64,000 bases of DNA from Pseudomonas sp. FP2309 (GTDB lineage Bacteria; Pseudomonadota; Gammaproteobacteria; Pseudomonadales; Pseudomonadaceae). Below the pieces are notes generated by a model that saw nothing but the letters and a program-made list of their open reading frames with translations, searched no databases and was not told the DNA's origin. A program made the position numbers and the translations under genes. This document shows positions 43,617 to 54,475 of this stretch, piece after piece. Within the stretch, counting starts at the first letter, position 1. Every line of letters begins with the position of its first letter. The stretch is from NCBI RefSeq assembly GCF_030687575.1, contig NZ_CP117439.1, positions 2,471,501 through 2,535,500 of the forward strand. The letters run 5' to 3'.

Positions 43617-46600
43617 TTAGTTGTCGTAGCCCAGATTCGGCGCCAACCAGCGCTCGGTCACGGCCAGGTCCTGGCCTTTGCGCGCGGTGTAGCTGACCAC
43701 TTGGTCCTTATCGACCTTGCCCACGGCAAAGTACTGCGCCTGGGGGTGGGCAAAGTACCAGCCGCTGACCGCCGCCGCCGGGAACATCGCGTAGTGCTCG
43801 GTCAGGAACACGCCGCTGCGGCCGGCTTGCATTTCGCGTGCTTGTGGGTCGAGCAGTTGGAACAACTGGGCTTTCTCGGTGTGGTCCGGGCACGCGGGGT
43901 AGCCGGGGGCAGGGCGGATGCCGCTGTACTGTTCCTTGATCAGCGCCTCGTTATCCAGCTGCTCGTCCTTGGCATAACCCCAGTAGTCTTTACGCACTTG
44001 CTGGTGCAGCCATTCGGCGCAGGCTTCAGCCAGGCGGTCGGCCAGTGCCTTGACCATGATCGAGTTGTAGTCGTCGCCCGCGTCCTGATAGGCCTTGGCC
44101 ACTTCTTCGGCACCGATGCCGGCCGTGGTGATAAACCCACCCACGTAGTCGGTGACGCCGCTGTCCTTGGGCGCGACGAAGTCGGCCAGGGAGAAGTTCG
44201 GCTTGCCATCGGTCTTGATGATCTGTTGGCGCAGGTGATGCAGGGTGGTCAGCGGCTTGCCGTCGTCAGCGTAGACTTCCAGGTCATCGTCGTTCACCTG
44301 GTTGGCCGGCCAGAAACCGAACACGGCACGGGCGCTGATGAGTTTTTCGTCGATCAGCTTCCTGAGCATTTCCCTGGCATCGGCGTACAGCGCGGTGGCG
44401 GCTTCGCCAACCACTTCATCGGTGAGGATGCGCGGGAACTTGCCGGCCAGGTCCCAGGAAATAAAGAACGGCGTCCAGTCGATGTACTCGGCCAGCACCT
44501 TGAGGTCGATGTTGTCCAGCACCTTGGCACCGGTAAAGGTTGGCACCACCGGGGTGTAGCTGGCCCAGTCAAACTGCGGTTTCTTGGCGACGGCCGCCGC
44601 GTAGCTCAGGCGTTCAGTGCGCGCGCTGCGGTTGGCCGTGCGCTCACGCACATCCACGTACTCCAGGCGGGTTTTCTCGACGAAACCGGCCTTCAGCTCT
44701 TTTGACAACAACTGGGTGGCCACGCCGACTGCGCGCGAGGCGTCGGTGACGTAGATCACTGCGTCGTTGCTGTACTTGGGCTCGATCTTTACCGCCGTGT
44801 GCGCCTTGGAGGTGGTTGCGCCGCCGATCATCAGTGGCAGGTGGAAGTCTTGGCGCTGCATCTCGCGGGCCACGTGCACCATCTCGTCCAGGGACGGTGT
44901 GATCAGACCGGACAGGCCGATGATGTCGCACTTCTGCTCCCTGGCCACCTGCAGAATTTTTTCCGCCGGCACCATCACGCCCAGGTCGACGATGTCATAG
45001 CCGTTGCAACCGAGCACCACGCCGACAATGTTCTTGCCGATGTCGTGCACGTCGCCCTTGACCGTGGCCATCAGGATCTTGCCCTTGGCTTCCGGCTTGT
45101 CGCCTTTTTCCAGCTCGATGAACGGGATCAAGTGGGCCACGGCCTGCTTCATGACACGGGCGGACTTCACCACCTGGGGCAGGAACATTTTGCCGGCGCC
45201 GAACAGGTCGCCGACGATATTCATACCGGACATCAGCGGCCCTTCGATCACTTCGATCGGGCGCGCGAACGACTGCCGGGATTCCTCGGTGTCTTCGACA
45301 ATGTGCGTGGTGATGCCTTTGACCAGCGCGTGTTCCAGGCGCTTGTTCACCGGCCAGCCACGCCATTCTTCAGTTTCGGCTTCCTTGACGCTGCCGTCGC
45401 CCTTGTACTTGTCGGCGATGGCGAGCAGGGCGTCGGTGCCGTCCGGGGTGCGGTTGAGCACCACGTCTTCCACCGCGTCGCGCAGCTCGGCCGGGATCTG
45501 GTCGTAGATCTCCAGCTGGCCGGCGTTGACGATACCCATGGTCAGGCCCGCGCGGATCGCATACAGCAGGAACACCGAGTGGATCGCCTCACGCACCGGG
45601 TTGTTGCCACGGAACGAGAACGACACGTTGGACACGCCGCCGGAGGTCAGTGCGTAGGGCAGTTCGTCGCGGATATAAGCGCAGGCGTTGATAAAGTCGA
45701 CGGCGTAGTTGTTGTGCTCTTCGATACCGGTGGCGACCGCAAAAATGTTCGGGTCGAAGATGATGTCTTCCGGCGGGAAGCCCACCTCATTCACCAGGAT
45801 GTCGTAGGAGCGTTTGCAGATCTCTTTCTTGCGCGCTTCGGTGTCGGCCTGGCCGGCTTCGTCGAACGCCATCACCACCACCGCCGCGCCGTAGCGCTTG
45901 CACAGCTTGGCGTGGTGAATGAACTGCTCGACGCCTTCCTTCATGCTGATGGAGTTGACGATGCCTTTGCCCTGGATGCACTTGAGGCCTGCCTCGATGA
46001 CTTCCCACTTGGAGGAGTCGATCATGATCGGCACGCGGGAGATGTCCGGCTCGCCGGCAATCAGATTGAGGAAGGTCACCATGGCCTTCTTCGAGTCGAG
46101 CATGCCCTCGTCCATGTTGATGTCGATCACCTGGGCGCCGGCTTCCACCTGCTGCAGGGCGACTTCCAGGGCTTCGGTGTAGTTGTCCTCGCGGATCAGG
46201 CGCGCGAACTTGGCCGAGCCGGTGATGTTGGTGCGTTCGCCGACGTTGACGAACAGCGAGCTGCGGTCGATGGTGAACGGCTCCAGGCCCGAGAGGCGGC
46301 AGGCCTTGGGGATGTCCGGGATCGGGCGCGGCGCATAACCGGCCACGGCCTTGGCGATCGCTTCGATGTGGCCTGGGGTGGTGCCGCAGCAGCCGCCGAC
46401 GATATTGAGGAAGCCACTTTGGGCGAACTCTTCGATGACGTTTGCGGTTTCCGAGGGCAGCTCGTCGTATTCGCCGAATTCGTTGGGCAGGCCGGCATTA
46501 GGGTGCGCAGACACATGGGTGTTGGCTTTGTTGGACAGCTCTTCCAGGTACGGGCGCAGCTCGCTGGCGCCCAGGGCGCAGTTCAGGCCCACCGAGATCG

Positions 46601-47327
46601 GCTTGGCGTGGGCCACGGAGTTCCAGAACGCTTCGGTGGTCTGGCCCGAGAGGGTGCGGCCGGACGCGTCGGTGATGGTGCCGGAGATCATGATCGGCAG
46701 TTCGATGCCCAATTCTTCGAATACACCCTGCACGGCAAAGATCGCGGCCTTGGCGTTGAGGGTGTCGAAGATGGTTTCGATCAGGATCAGGTCGGCGCCG
46801 CCTTCGATCAGGCCTTTGGTGGCCTCGGTGTAGTTCTCCACCAGTTCATCGAACGTGACGTTGCGGTAGCCGGGGTTGTTCACGTCCGGTGACAGCGAGC
46901 AGGTGCGGCTGGTCGGGCCGAGCACGCCGGCGACGAAGCGTGGCTTGTCCGGGTTCTCGGCGGTCTTGGCATCGGCGATTCTGCGCGCCAGGCGTGCGCC
47001 TTCGACGTTCAGCTCGTAGGCCAGTTCTTCCATGCCGTAGTCGGCCATGGAGATGCGCGTGGCGTTGAAGGTGTTGGTTTCAAGGATATCGGCACCGGCA
47101 TCCAGGTAAGCCTTCTCGATCCCACCGATCACGTCGGGGCGGGTCAGCACCAGCAAGTCGTTGTTGCCTTTGACGTCGCTCGGCCAATCGGCGAAGCGTT
47201 TGCCACGGTAGTCCTGTTCCTCCAGCTTATAGCTCTGGATCATCGTGCCCATGCCGCCGTCGAGGATCAGGATACGTTCCTTGAGGGCGTGGTGAAGGGC
47301 GTGCAGACGAGCGCTACGATCGGACAT
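43617..47327 (-). CDS. metH: cobalamin-dependent methionine synthase
   Basis: 1236 aa, the usual Pseudomonas length. Domains in order: homocysteine-binding with zinc ligands ([17 protein letters not shown]), methyltetrahydrofolate-binding pterin domain (about 360-620), cobalamin cap and binding domains with the B12-ligating His761 in [11 protein letters not shown], and a C-terminal S-adenosylmethionine activation domain. It transfers methyl from methyl-THF to homocysteine through methylcobalamin. It is the major B12 user near the cobalamin synthesis locus 3 to 6 kb to the right. I see no riboswitch in its leader (47328-47493). An upstream ATG at 47348 would add seven residues. Confidence 0.95.
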   Translation of the reverse strand: MSDRSARLHALHHALKERILILDGGMGTMIQSYKLEEQDYRGKRFADWPSDVKGNNDLLVLTRPDVIGGIEKAYLDAGADILETNTFNATRISMADYGMEELAYELNVEGARLARRIADAKTAENPDKPRFVAGVLGPTSRTCSLSPDVNNPGYRNVTFDELVENYTEATKGLIEGGADLILIETIFDTLNAKAAIFAVQGVFEELGIELPIMISGTITDASGRTLSGQTTEAFWNSVAHAKPISVGLNCALGASELRPYLEELSNKANTHVSAHPNAGLPNEFGEYDELPSETANVIEEFAQSGFLNIVGGCCGTTPGHIEAIAKAVAGYAPRPIPDIPKACRLSGLEPFTIDRSSLFVNVGERTNITGSAKFARLIREDNYTEALEVALQQVEAGAQVIDINMDEGMLDSKKAMVTFLNLIAGEPDISRVPIMIDSSKWEVIEAGLKCIQGKGIVNSISMKEGVEQFIHHAKLCKRYGAAVVVMAFDEAGQADTEARKKEICKRSYDILVNEVGFPPEDIIFDPNIFAVATGIEEHNNYAVDFINACAYIRDELPYALTSGGVSNVSFSFRGNNPVREAIHSVFLLYAIRAGLTMGIVNAGQLEIYDQIPAELRDAVEDVVLNRTPDGTDALLAIADKYKGDGSVKEAETEEWRGWPVNKRLEHALVKGITTHIVEDTEESRQSFARPIEVIEGPLMSGMNIVGDLFGAGKMFLPQVVKSARVMKQAVAHLIPFIELEKGDKPEAKGKILMATVKGDVHDIGKNIVGVVLGCNGYDIVDLGVMVPAEKILQVAREQKCDIIGLSGLITPSLDEMVHVAREMQRQDFHLPLMIGGATTSKAHTAVKIEPKYSNDAVIYVTDASRAVGVATQLLSKELKAGFVEKTRLEYVDVRERTANRSARTERLSYAAAVAKKPQFDWASYTPVVPTFTGAKVLDNIDLKVLAEYIDWTPFFISWDLAGKFPRILTDEVVGEAATALYADAREMLRKLIDEKLISARAVFGFWPANQVNDDDLEVYADDGKPLTTLHHLRQQIIKTDGKPNFSLADFVAPKDSGVTDYVGGFITTAGIGAEEVAKAYQDAGDDYNSIMVKALADRLAEACAEWLHQQVRKDYWGYAKDEQLDNEALIKEQYSGIRPAPGYPACPDHTEKAQLFQLLDPQAREMQAGRSGVFLTEHYAMFPAAAVSGWYFAHPQAQYFAVGKVDKDQVVSYTARKGQDLAVTERWLAPNLGYDN

Positions 47328-47493
47328 GGGACTACTCTGGTCAGGCATTACGGAGGGCGTGGATCATAACAAACCTGTGCCGATTTGCGGCATGCGCAGC
47401 TTTTGCATGAATATCACTCATGTTGCGAGGAGGGCTGGCCCGGTAGAATCATCGCCAATTTTTCAGCGCACGCATTGAATCGGGACCGGCCAC

Positions 47494-49785
47494 ATGTCAC
47501 TTCGCCTCACCACCACGGCCGTCCTGTCGCTGCTCACCTGCGTTGCATGGGCCCAGGACGCCGCCCCGGCGATCTCCTACACCCGCGACATTCAACCGAT
47601 CTTCACCGAAAAGTGTGTGGCCTGCCACGCGTGCTACGACTCCGCCTGCCAGCTCAACCTGGGCAGTGCCGAGGGCGCGTCACGCGGCGCGAGCAAAGCG
47701 CTGGTGTATGACGGGGAACGCAGCCAGGCGACGCCGACCACTCGACTGTTTTATGACGCCTTCGGCAAACAGGCCTGGCAACAGAAGGGTTTTTACTCAG
47801 TGCTCGATGCCCAGGGCAGCCAGGCAGCGCTGATGGCGCGCATGCTCGAATTGGGTCATAACACGCCGTTGCAGCCCAACGCCAAGCTGCCCGACGAGAT
47901 TGTATTGGGCCTCAATCGCGACAATACGTGCGCCATGCCCGGCGAGTTCAACGCCTACGCCGGCGCCCATCCCAGGGAAGGCATGCCGCTGGCGGTCACC
48001 GGCCTGACGGATCAGCAATACCAGACCCTGCAGCGCTGGCTGGCTGCCGGCGCATCGATTGACGAGCAGGGCCTGGTGCCGAGCGCCGGTGAAGCCTTGC
48101 AAGTGCAGCAATGGGAAAACCTGTTCAACCAGCCCGGCGCCCGTGAAAGCCTGGTGGCGCGCTGGCTGTACGAGCATTTGTTTCTGGCGCATATCTACTT
48201 TGAGGGCGGCGAACCGGGGCATTTCTTTCAGTGGGTGCGCTCGCGTACGCCGAGCGGTCAGCCGATCGACCTGATCAATACGCGCCGGCCGAACGATGAC
48301 CCCGGCACCCGCGTGTACTACCGCCTATGGCCGGTGCAGGGCGTGATCGTGCACAAAACCCACATCACTTACCCGTTCAGTACCCAGAAAATGGCACGCA
48401 TCAAGGCGTTGTTCTACGCCGATAACTGGCAGGTCAACGCCTTGCCGGGTTACGGGCCGGGCCATCGCGCCAACCCGTTCGAAACGTTCGAGGCTATCCC
48501 CGCCAAGGCGCGTTACCAGTTCATGCTCGATAATGCCGAATATTTCGTGCGCACCTTTATTCGTGGGCCGGTGTGCCGTGGGCAGATCGCCACGGACGTG
48601 ATCCGCGATAACTTCTGGACCCTGTTCCAGGACCCGGACCACGATTTGTACATCACCGATGCGCGGTATCGCGGCCAGACGACGCCGTTACTGGCGATGC
48701 CGGGGCAGATTGATGACGTCGGCAGTGTGCTGAGCCTGTGGCTCAAATACCGCGACAAGCGCAATGAATACGAGGCCTTGCGCCGCGACAGCTACGCCGA
48801 CCTGCCGCCACCCGGTTGGTCCACCCTGTGGGCGGGCAATGACAACGCCTTGCTGAGCATCTTCCGCCACTTCGACAGTGCTTCGGTGAACAAGGGCCTG
48901 ATCGGCGAGATACCGCAGACGCTGTGGCTGTTCGATTTCCCGCTGCTGGAGCGCACCTATTACCAATTGGCGGTGAATTTCGACGTGTTCGGCAATGTGT
49001 CGCACCAGGCCCAGACTCGTCTGTATTTCGACCTGATCCGCAACGGCGCCGAGCAGAACTTCCTCCGGCTGATGCCCGCCGATAGCCGCGACGCCTTTAT
49101 GGATGATTGGTACCAGAACAGCGGCAAGATCAAGCTATGGATGGACTACGAAGCGATTGATAACGACAAACCCAGCGGCCTGCACCTGGACGAAAAAGAC
49201 CCCAAGCGTGACTTTGCCACCCAGTTGCTCAGCCGTTACGGCGATCTGAATGCCAGCCCGGACCCGATCAACCGCTGCGCGGGGGCCTATTGCTCACGTG
49301 ACGGCATTGACCCGGCATTGCGGGATGCGGAGCAGGCCCTCAGTCGCCTGACCGCGCGCCCGGCGGCGGGGCTCAAGGTGATCGAGCAATTGCCCGAAGC
49401 AACGATGCTGCGCATCGAAACGGCCGGGGGCAAGCGTGAGATCTATAGCCTGCTGCGCAACCGCGCCCACAGTAACGTGGCGTTCCTGCTGGGTGAGGCG
49501 TATCGCTATCAGCCAGGCCTGGACACCCTGACCCTCTACCCAGGCGTGCTCAGCAGCTACCCGAACTTCCTGTTCAATGTGCCAGTCCACGACGTGCCGG
49601 CATTTGTCTCGCAGATGGAGCAGGCCAGGGACACCAACCAGTTCGAAGCCATTGTTGATCGCTGGGGCGTGCGCCGCAGTCATCCGCTGTTCTGGCAGTA
49701 TTTTCACGACTTGTCGCGGTACGTCCGCGAGACCACGCCGGTCGAAGAGGGTGTGCTGGACATGAATCGCTATGAAAACCTCTGA
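47494..49785 (+). CDS. cti: fatty acid cis/trans isomerase
   Basis: 763 aa. Signal peptide at 1-20, then the c-type-heme motif CVACH at residues 41-45, as in Cti of P. putida, which converts membrane cis-unsaturated fatty acids to trans in response to solvents or heat. The heme-binding site is intact, and the rest has the extended Cti sequence (QFMLDNAEYFVRTFIRGPVCRG; RSHPLFWQYFHDLSRYVRETTP). Exported to the periplasm, where heme is attached. Divergent from metH. Confidence 0.93.
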   Translation: MSLRLTTTAVLSLLTCVAWAQDAAPAISYTRDIQPIFTEKCVACHACYDSACQLNLGSAEGASRGASKALVYDGERSQATPTTRLFYDAFGKQAWQQKGFYSVLDAQGSQAALMARMLELGHNTPLQPNAKLPDEIVLGLNRDNTCAMPGEFNAYAGAHPREGMPLAVTGLTDQQYQTLQRWLAAGASIDEQGLVPSAGEALQVQQWENLFNQPGARESLVARWLYEHLFLAHIYFEGGEPGHFFQWVRSRTPSGQPIDLINTRRPNDDPGTRVYYRLWPVQGVIVHKTHITYPFSTQKMARIKALFYADNWQVNALPGYGPGHRANPFETFEAIPAKARYQFMLDNAEYFVRTFIRGPVCRGQIATDVIRDNFWTLFQDPDHDLYITDARYRGQTTPLLAMPGQIDDVGSVLSLWLKYRDKRNEYEALRRDSYADLPPPGWSTLWAGNDNALLSIFRHFDSASVNKGLIGEIPQTLWLFDFPLLERTYYQLAVNFDVFGNVSHQAQTRLYFDLIRNGAEQNFLRLMPADSRDAFMDDWYQNSGKIKLWMDYEAIDNDKPSGLHLDEKDPKRDFATQLLSRYGDLNASPDPINRCAGAYCSRDGIDPALRDAEQALSRLTARPAAGLKVIEQLPEATMLRIETAGGKREIYSLLRNRAHSNVAFLLGEAYRYQPGLDTLTLYPGVLSSYPNFLFNVPVHDVPAFVSQMEQARDTNQFEAIVDRWGVRRSHPLFWQYFHDLSRYVRETTPVEEGVLDMNRYENL

Positions 49786-49870
49786 CAGGCAGGTCGGTGC
49801 TTTTCCGACAAAAATACTCGGACTTTGTACCTGCGTAATATTTTGGCGTAAACTGCCGGCAAGCCTGTGA

Positions 49871-50464
<594 letters not shown>

Positions 50465-50484
50465 GTAAGGCGTTCACTGCGAGC

Positions 50485-50518
50485 AAAAAAACGGCGCCCC
50501 GTGAGCGCCGTTTTTTTT
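50485..50518. terminator. rho-independent terminator, usable in both directions
   Basis: ACGGCGC and GCGCCGT form a 7-bp stem around a CCCGTGA loop, with AAAAAAA before and eight T after. It ends the nfuA transcript and can also stop the leftward B12 operon, whose last gene ends at 50652. Confidence 0.9.
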
Positions 50519-50651
50519 GCTTATGAATCAGCGGTTTAAATGGTTTTCTTGATAAATCGGATTAATTTTTTCGCGTGCGCGCATGGCGAAACGATTTTTA
50601 TAGTTTATGTATAAATATCAACGAGCTATCGGATTAACATCGCGTGGTTTA

Positions 50652-51398
50652 TCAAGATCGATAAAGGTGCGCGTGCCCGGCGCGATACAGCGACGACTCA
50701 CTGAAACCGTCACCTGACAGCACCCGACCCACCACAATCAACGCCGTGCGCCGAAACCCCTTGGCCGCCACTTTCTCGGCGATATCAGCGAGTGTCCCCA
50801 TCGCCAGGTCCTGATCCGGCCAGGTAGCCCGATGCACCACGGCGATCGGGCAATCGGCGCCATAGTGCGGCAGCAACTCGGCGACGATCTTCTGCAGATG
50901 GTTGACCCCCAAATGAATCGCCATGGTCGTGCCGTGACGGGCCAGGCTGGCGAAGTCCTCGCCGGCGGGCATGCTGGTTTTGTCGGCGTAGCGGGTCAAT
51001 ATCACGCTTTGGGCGATGTCCGGCAGGGTCAGTTCGGCCTCAAGCAACGCCGCGCAGGCGGCCACTGCGGTGACGCCGGGGATGATCTGGAACGGGATGC
51101 CCAGCTCGCGCAAATGGCGGATCTGCTCGCCGATCGCGCCATACAGGCTGGGGTCGCCGGAATGCACGCGCGCCACGTCCTGGCCGTTGGCATGGGCGGC
51201 TTTGATCAGGTCGATGATCTGCGCCAGGTGCAGTTCGGCACTGTTGACCACCTGCTGCGCCTGGTGCCCCTCCAGGACGGCGGCGGGCACCAATGAGCCG
51301 GCATAAATGATCACCGGGCAACTGCGGATCAGGCGCTGGCCTTTGACGGTGATCAATTCCGGGTCGCCGGGGCCGGCACCGATGAAGTAGACGGTCAT
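50652..51398 (-). CDS. cobM: precorrin-4 C11-methyltransferase
   Basis: 248 aa tetrapyrrole methyltransferase. VYFIGAGPGDPELITVKG is the SAM-binding start of the family; ARVHSGDPSLYGAIGEQI and TRYADKTSMPAGED are typical of CobM. It methylates precorrin-4 at C-11 in the aerobic corrin pathway. AGGAATT precedes the ATG. Last gene of the leftward riboswitch-controlled unit cbtB-cbtA-cobE-cobM. Confidence 0.92.
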   Translation of the reverse strand: MTVYFIGAGPGDPELITVKGQRLIRSCPVIIYAGSLVPAAVLEGHQAQQVVNSAELHLAQIIDLIKAAHANGQDVARVHSGDPSLYGAIGEQIRHLRELGIPFQIIPGVTAVAACAALLEAELTLPDIAQSVILTRYADKTSMPAGEDFASLARHGTTMAIHLGVNHLQKIVAELLPHYGADCPIAVVHRATWPDQDLAMGTLADIAEKVAAKGFRRTALIVVGRVLSGDGFSESSLYRAGHAHLYRS

Positions 51399-51468
51399 GG
51401 ACAATTCCTGTGAAAAAGCGGGCGAGCATGAATGTTGCTCATGATCGGAAAGCGCGATTCTGGGGATT

Positions 51469-51861
51469 CTAATCGGCGCAGGCCAGCGCGAAGGTGACCT
51501 GCGTGGTTTTTTTGCGGGTAATCAGCAGTCGGGCAGGGGCGCCGCCGCGCTGTTCGGCCAAGGCCAGAGCGGCGCTTTCGGCGATCCCGTAACAGCCGGT
51601 ATGGGCGAACGCGACGGCAGACTTGTGGCTAAGCCGGCCCTCATAAGCAGCCAATTGCTCGGCGCTGAAGCAGTGCAAGGGCAGGCCCAGCCGTTGAGCC
51701 AATGCCAGCAGCCCTGGCTCATCCTGTTTGCGATCGATGCTGGCCAGCGCGCTGATGCAGTGGCGCTCGATCCCGCCCTCGGCGAGGGCGCTGTCAAACA
51801 GTGCCAGCAGGGTGTGCACGTCACAACCCCGCTGGCAACCCAGGCCGACCACATAGGTCAT
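51469..51861 (-). CDS. cobE: cobalamin biosynthesis protein CobE (CbiG C-terminal type)
   Basis: 130 aa. TYVVGLGCQRGCD at the start and LASIDRKQDEPGLLALAQRLGLPL match the CbiG C-terminal/CobE family, a small protein acting in corrin ring contraction in aerobic cobalamin synthesis. It overlaps the end of cbtA by 4 nt (the ATG lies inside the cbtA stop region) and is followed by cobM after 70 bp. The C-terminal half carries a conserved HTGCYGIAESAAL segment. Confidence 0.85.
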   Translation of the reverse strand: MTYVVGLGCQRGCDVHTLLALFDSALAEGGIERHCISALASIDRKQDEPGLLALAQRLGLPLHCFSAEQLAAYEGRLSHKSAVAFAHTGCYGIAESAALALAEQRGGAPARLLITRKKTTQVTFALACAD

Positions 51862-52562
51862 GCCGAGTATTGGTCGTTGCGGTTGCGGCGGAACAGCCAG
51901 GCACTGATCAGGCCCAGGGCGAGCCAGAACACCACGTTGGTCAACTGCGACGCGATCTTGAATTGGGCTTCGAGAGCCTCTGGGGCCAGCATCGAATGCA
52001 CTTCCGGTTGCGGCGCTCCAATCACATGGGGCACGGCGAGAATGGCCGCGCCGAGCACTTTGAGCAGCCAATTGCGGCCGAACACGATCAGCGCAATGCC
52101 GGCTGCGGTCGAGGCGGCTGTGCCGATCCACCAACTCTGGCGCAGTGCCAGGTCGGCGGCGGCGGTGCCCGGCAGTTCAGGCGGCAGGCCCAGGGTCGGC
52201 GCCAGCACGAAGGTCGCATACCCGGCCAGGCCCCACAGCAGGCCTTGAGCGGTGCGGGTTGGCGTGCGCAAGGTGTAGAGACCGGCCAGCATCAGCGCGA
52301 AACCCACCGCTACCACCAGATTGCCGCCGGTGGTGGACAGCACGCGCTGCCAGCCGTCTTGCGGCTCCCAGGCTTCGGCGTCGTGGCTGTGGGCCGCAGC
52401 CCCTGCGCCGTGATCATGCGCCACTTCGGCGGCTGCCGGGGCGTGTTCAAAGGTTTCCGCCTGCAGAATCAGCGGGGCGACCCAGAAGCTTTGCAGCAGG
52501 GTCAGCAGCAGGGCGGCCAGCAGGCCGCTGAACCCTGCGGTTTGCGCAATACGCTTGATCAT
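51858..52562 (-). CDS. cbtA: cobalt transporter subunit CbtA
   Basis: 234 aa inner-membrane protein with about five helices and a His-rich periplasmic loop (HDHGAGAAAHSHDAEAW, residues about 48-65) suited to binding Co2+. This is the CbtA family, predicted secondary cobalt transporter found next to B12 genes under riboswitch control. The ATG at 52562 follows cbtB by 11 bp. The open frame upstream is antisense-derived and not conserved. Confidence 0.9.
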   Translation of the reverse strand: MIKRIAQTAGFSGLLAALLLTLLQSFWVAPLILQAETFEHAPAAAEVAHDHGAGAAAHSHDAEAWEPQDGWQRVLSTTGGNLVVAVGFALMLAGLYTLRTPTRTAQGLLWGLAGYATFVLAPTLGLPPELPGTAAADLALRQSWWIGTAASTAAGIALIVFGRNWLLKVLGAAILAVPHVIGAPQPEVHSMLAPEALEAQFKIASQLTNVVFWLALGLISAWLFRRNRNDQYSA

Positions 52563-52573
52563 GTCGTCAGCTC

Positions 52574-52762
52574 TCAATGGCACGGGAACGCGGCGCTGTG
52601 GCGGGTATCGTGGGCGGCGTTGTGCACCGCCTCGATATGCGAGAAACCGGCGAAATACACCAGGCACGCGCCGAGGATCGACGCGCCGATGGCGGCGGTC
52701 AGGCGTTGACTGAGCGTGGTGGTCTGGCTGGCGGTGTGCGAGGTGCTGCTGATGATCGACAT
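52574..52762 (-). CDS. cbtB: cobalt transporter subunit CbtB
   Basis: 62 aa. One transmembrane helix (AAIGASILGACLVYFAGFSH) and a His-rich C-terminus (HNAAHDTRHSAAFPCH) typical of CbtB, which pairs with CbtA. First gene of the leftward unit; the cobalamin riboswitch at 52870-53062 lies about 110 nt upstream of its start. Confidence 0.92.
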   Translation of the reverse strand: MSIISSTSHTASQTTTLSQRLTAAIGASILGACLVYFAGFSHIEAVHNAAHDTRHSAAFPCH

Positions 52763-52869
52763 GGCGCGTCCCTATCAGGTGTCAGGGTGAAACGAGCGCA
52801 TGAAAACCCCGCGAGCCAGGCACGCAGGGTTCTGAACAGCGCCCGCCCACCGCGGGTTTGTTATCTGAA

Positions 52870-53062
52870 TTTTTCGGGCCGGTCTCCGGGCTTGCGAGGG
52901 GCGCTCCTGAGAAGGAGTGGGGCCTGATCAAGCGTCTCCTTCCCATGCTGATGCACAGTGGATTTGACGCTTCGCTCGCTTACCGTTGCGGGGGCAGCAC
53001 CGGACTGGTCATAGGTGTATGACGCACCGGTTTCCCGTTTCACCCTGTGAAGGGCACCCGAA
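52870..53062 (-). promoter_or_regulatory. cobalamin riboswitch controlling cbtB-cbtA-cobE-cobM
   Basis: On the minus strand the leader shows GGTGCCC...CACAGGGTGAAACGGGAA near the 5' end, the core GCTGCCCCCGCAACGGTAA, the B12 box around CCACTG with GGGAAGG following, and the closing AAGCCCGGAGACCGGCCC. These are the conserved blocks of the class-I cobalamin aptamer in the right order. It would repress cobalt uptake and corrin genes when adenosylcobalamin is abundant. Confidence 0.92.
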
Positions 53063-53127
53063 ACAAGGCGTGTAGGAAAGCATGCAGAACGGCGGTAGTC
53101 AAATGGGCCGAGCCCCTGTAGCCTTGC

Positions 53128-53310
53128 ACCTTCGAGGTTCTTCGGCCCAGGCCGAAGCTAAGAAGGGAACGCGGTTCAAGCCGCGGCTGCCCCCGCAACT
53201 GTGAAGGGTTTTCCGACTGCCACGCCACTGCCTGAACCGGCGGGAAGGCGCAGTCGGCGCCGGTCATGTGACCCGCAAGCCCGAAGCCAGGAGACCTGCC
53301 TCGTAACCGA
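53128..53310 (+). promoter_or_regulatory. cobalamin riboswitch controlling cobW-cobN-chlI/D-like genes
   Basis: Plus-strand blocks in order: GGTTCTTCGGCC near the start, AAGAAGGGAACGCGGT, GCTGCCCCCGCAACTGTGA, the B12 box at GCCACTG followed by GGCGGGAAGG, and CCCGAAGCCAGGAGACCTGCC closing the aptamer. It lies 100 nt upstream of cobW. Together with the divergent riboswitch it occupies most of the 648-bp gene-free stretch 52763-53410; the 65 bp between them must hold both promoters. Confidence 0.93.
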
Positions 53311-53410
53311 TTTTCTACTTCAACCGGGCGGGGTGATCCGGTGACGAAATCCGCTTCTGCGCCGCGCCGCAGGGCCTATCGTCCCGTATGCCCGCCCCAA
53401 AGGGCATCCG

Positions 53411-54472
53411 ATGAAAACACTGGCCAAACTTCCCGTCACCATCGTCACCGGCTTTCTCGGTTCGGGCAAAACCACGTTGCTGCGCCACATGCTCGACAAT
53501 GCCCAGGGCCGTCGCATCGCCGTGATCGTCAACGAATTCGGCGAGTTGGGTATCGACGGCGACATCCTCAAGCAGTGCTCCATCGGTTGCACCGAAGAAG
53601 AAGCCAATGGCCGCGTCTACGAGTTGGCCAACGGCTGCCTGTGCTGCACCGTGCAGGAAGAGTTCTTCCCGGTGATGCGTGAGCTGGTCGCCCGTCGCGG
53701 CGACCTCGACCATATTCTTATCGAAACTTCGGGCCTGGCGCTGCCAAAACCCCTGGTGCAAGCCTTCCAGTGGCCGGAAATCCGCAGCGCCTGCACGGTT
53801 GATGCGGTGATCACCGTGGTCGACAGCCCGGCCGTGGCCGCCGGCACCTTCGCCGCGTTCCCTGATCAAGTCGACGCCCAGCGCAAACTGGACCCGAACC
53901 TGGATCATGAATCGCCGCTGCACGAGCTGTTCGCCGACCAACTGGCCAGTGCCGACCTGGTGATCCTCAACAAGGCCGACCTGATCGGCCCCGAAGACCT
54001 GGCCCGTGTGCGCCTGGAAGTCGCCGAAGAGCTGCCGCCGGCAGTAAAAGTCATCGAAGCCAGCAGCGGTCGCCTGCCGCTGGACGTGTTGATCGGCCTG
54101 GGTGCCGGCTCCGAAGAGCACATCGACGGTCGCCACAGCCATCACGATCATCACCACGACGGTGAAGACGATCACGACCACGATGCGTTCGACTCCATCT
54201 CCATTGACCTGCCCCAGGCCGACGAAGCGCTGCTGCTCAACGCCCTGAACCAGTTGGTGGTGCAGCACGGCATCCTGCGCATCAAAGGGTTTGCCGCGAT
54301 CCCGAACAAACCGATGCGCCTGCTGATCCAGGGCGTGGGCACGCGTTTCGACAAGCACTTCGACCGTGCCTGGGGCGCCGACGAAGCGCGCGTCACACGC
54401 CTGGTGCTGATCGGCCAGGCGCTCGACGCCGCCAGCCTTGAAGCGCAGTTGCGCGCCGCGCTCAGCGTTTAA
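53411..54472 (+). CDS. cobW: CobW, cobalt-handling G3E GTPase
   Basis: 353 aa. Walker A GFLGSGKTT (residues 14-22), the metal site CLCC (76-79 region, GCLCCTV), NKAD guanine-specificity motif, a His/Asp-rich linker (about residues 236-260, RHSHHDHHHDGEDDHDHDA in pattern) and a C-terminal CobW domain. It is thought to deliver Co2+ to CobN in the aerobic B12 pathway. It follows a cobalamin riboswitch and ends 3 bp before cobN. Confidence 0.93.
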   Translation: MKTLAKLPVTIVTGFLGSGKTTLLRHMLDNAQGRRIAVIVNEFGELGIDGDILKQCSIGCTEEEANGRVYELANGCLCCTVQEEFFPVMRELVARRGDLDHILIETSGLALPKPLVQAFQWPEIRSACTVDAVITVVDSPAVAAGTFAAFPDQVDAQRKLDPNLDHESPLHELFADQLASADLVILNKADLIGPEDLARVRLEVAEELPPAVKVIEASSGRLPLDVLIGLGAGSEEHIDGRHSHHDHHHDGEDDHDHDAFDSISIDLPQADEALLLNALNQLVVQHGILRIKGFAAIPNKPMRLLIQGVGTRFDKHFDRAWGADEARVTRLVLIGQALDAASLEAQLRAALSV

Positions 54473-54475
54473 ACC

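Noticed and set aside
44799..46892. A 697-aa open frame on the plus strand
   Set aside because: Antisense to metH; no recognisable domain and biased composition.
47328..47493. Possible cobalamin riboswitch in the metH leader
   Set aside because: None of the conserved aptamer blocks is present on the minus strand.
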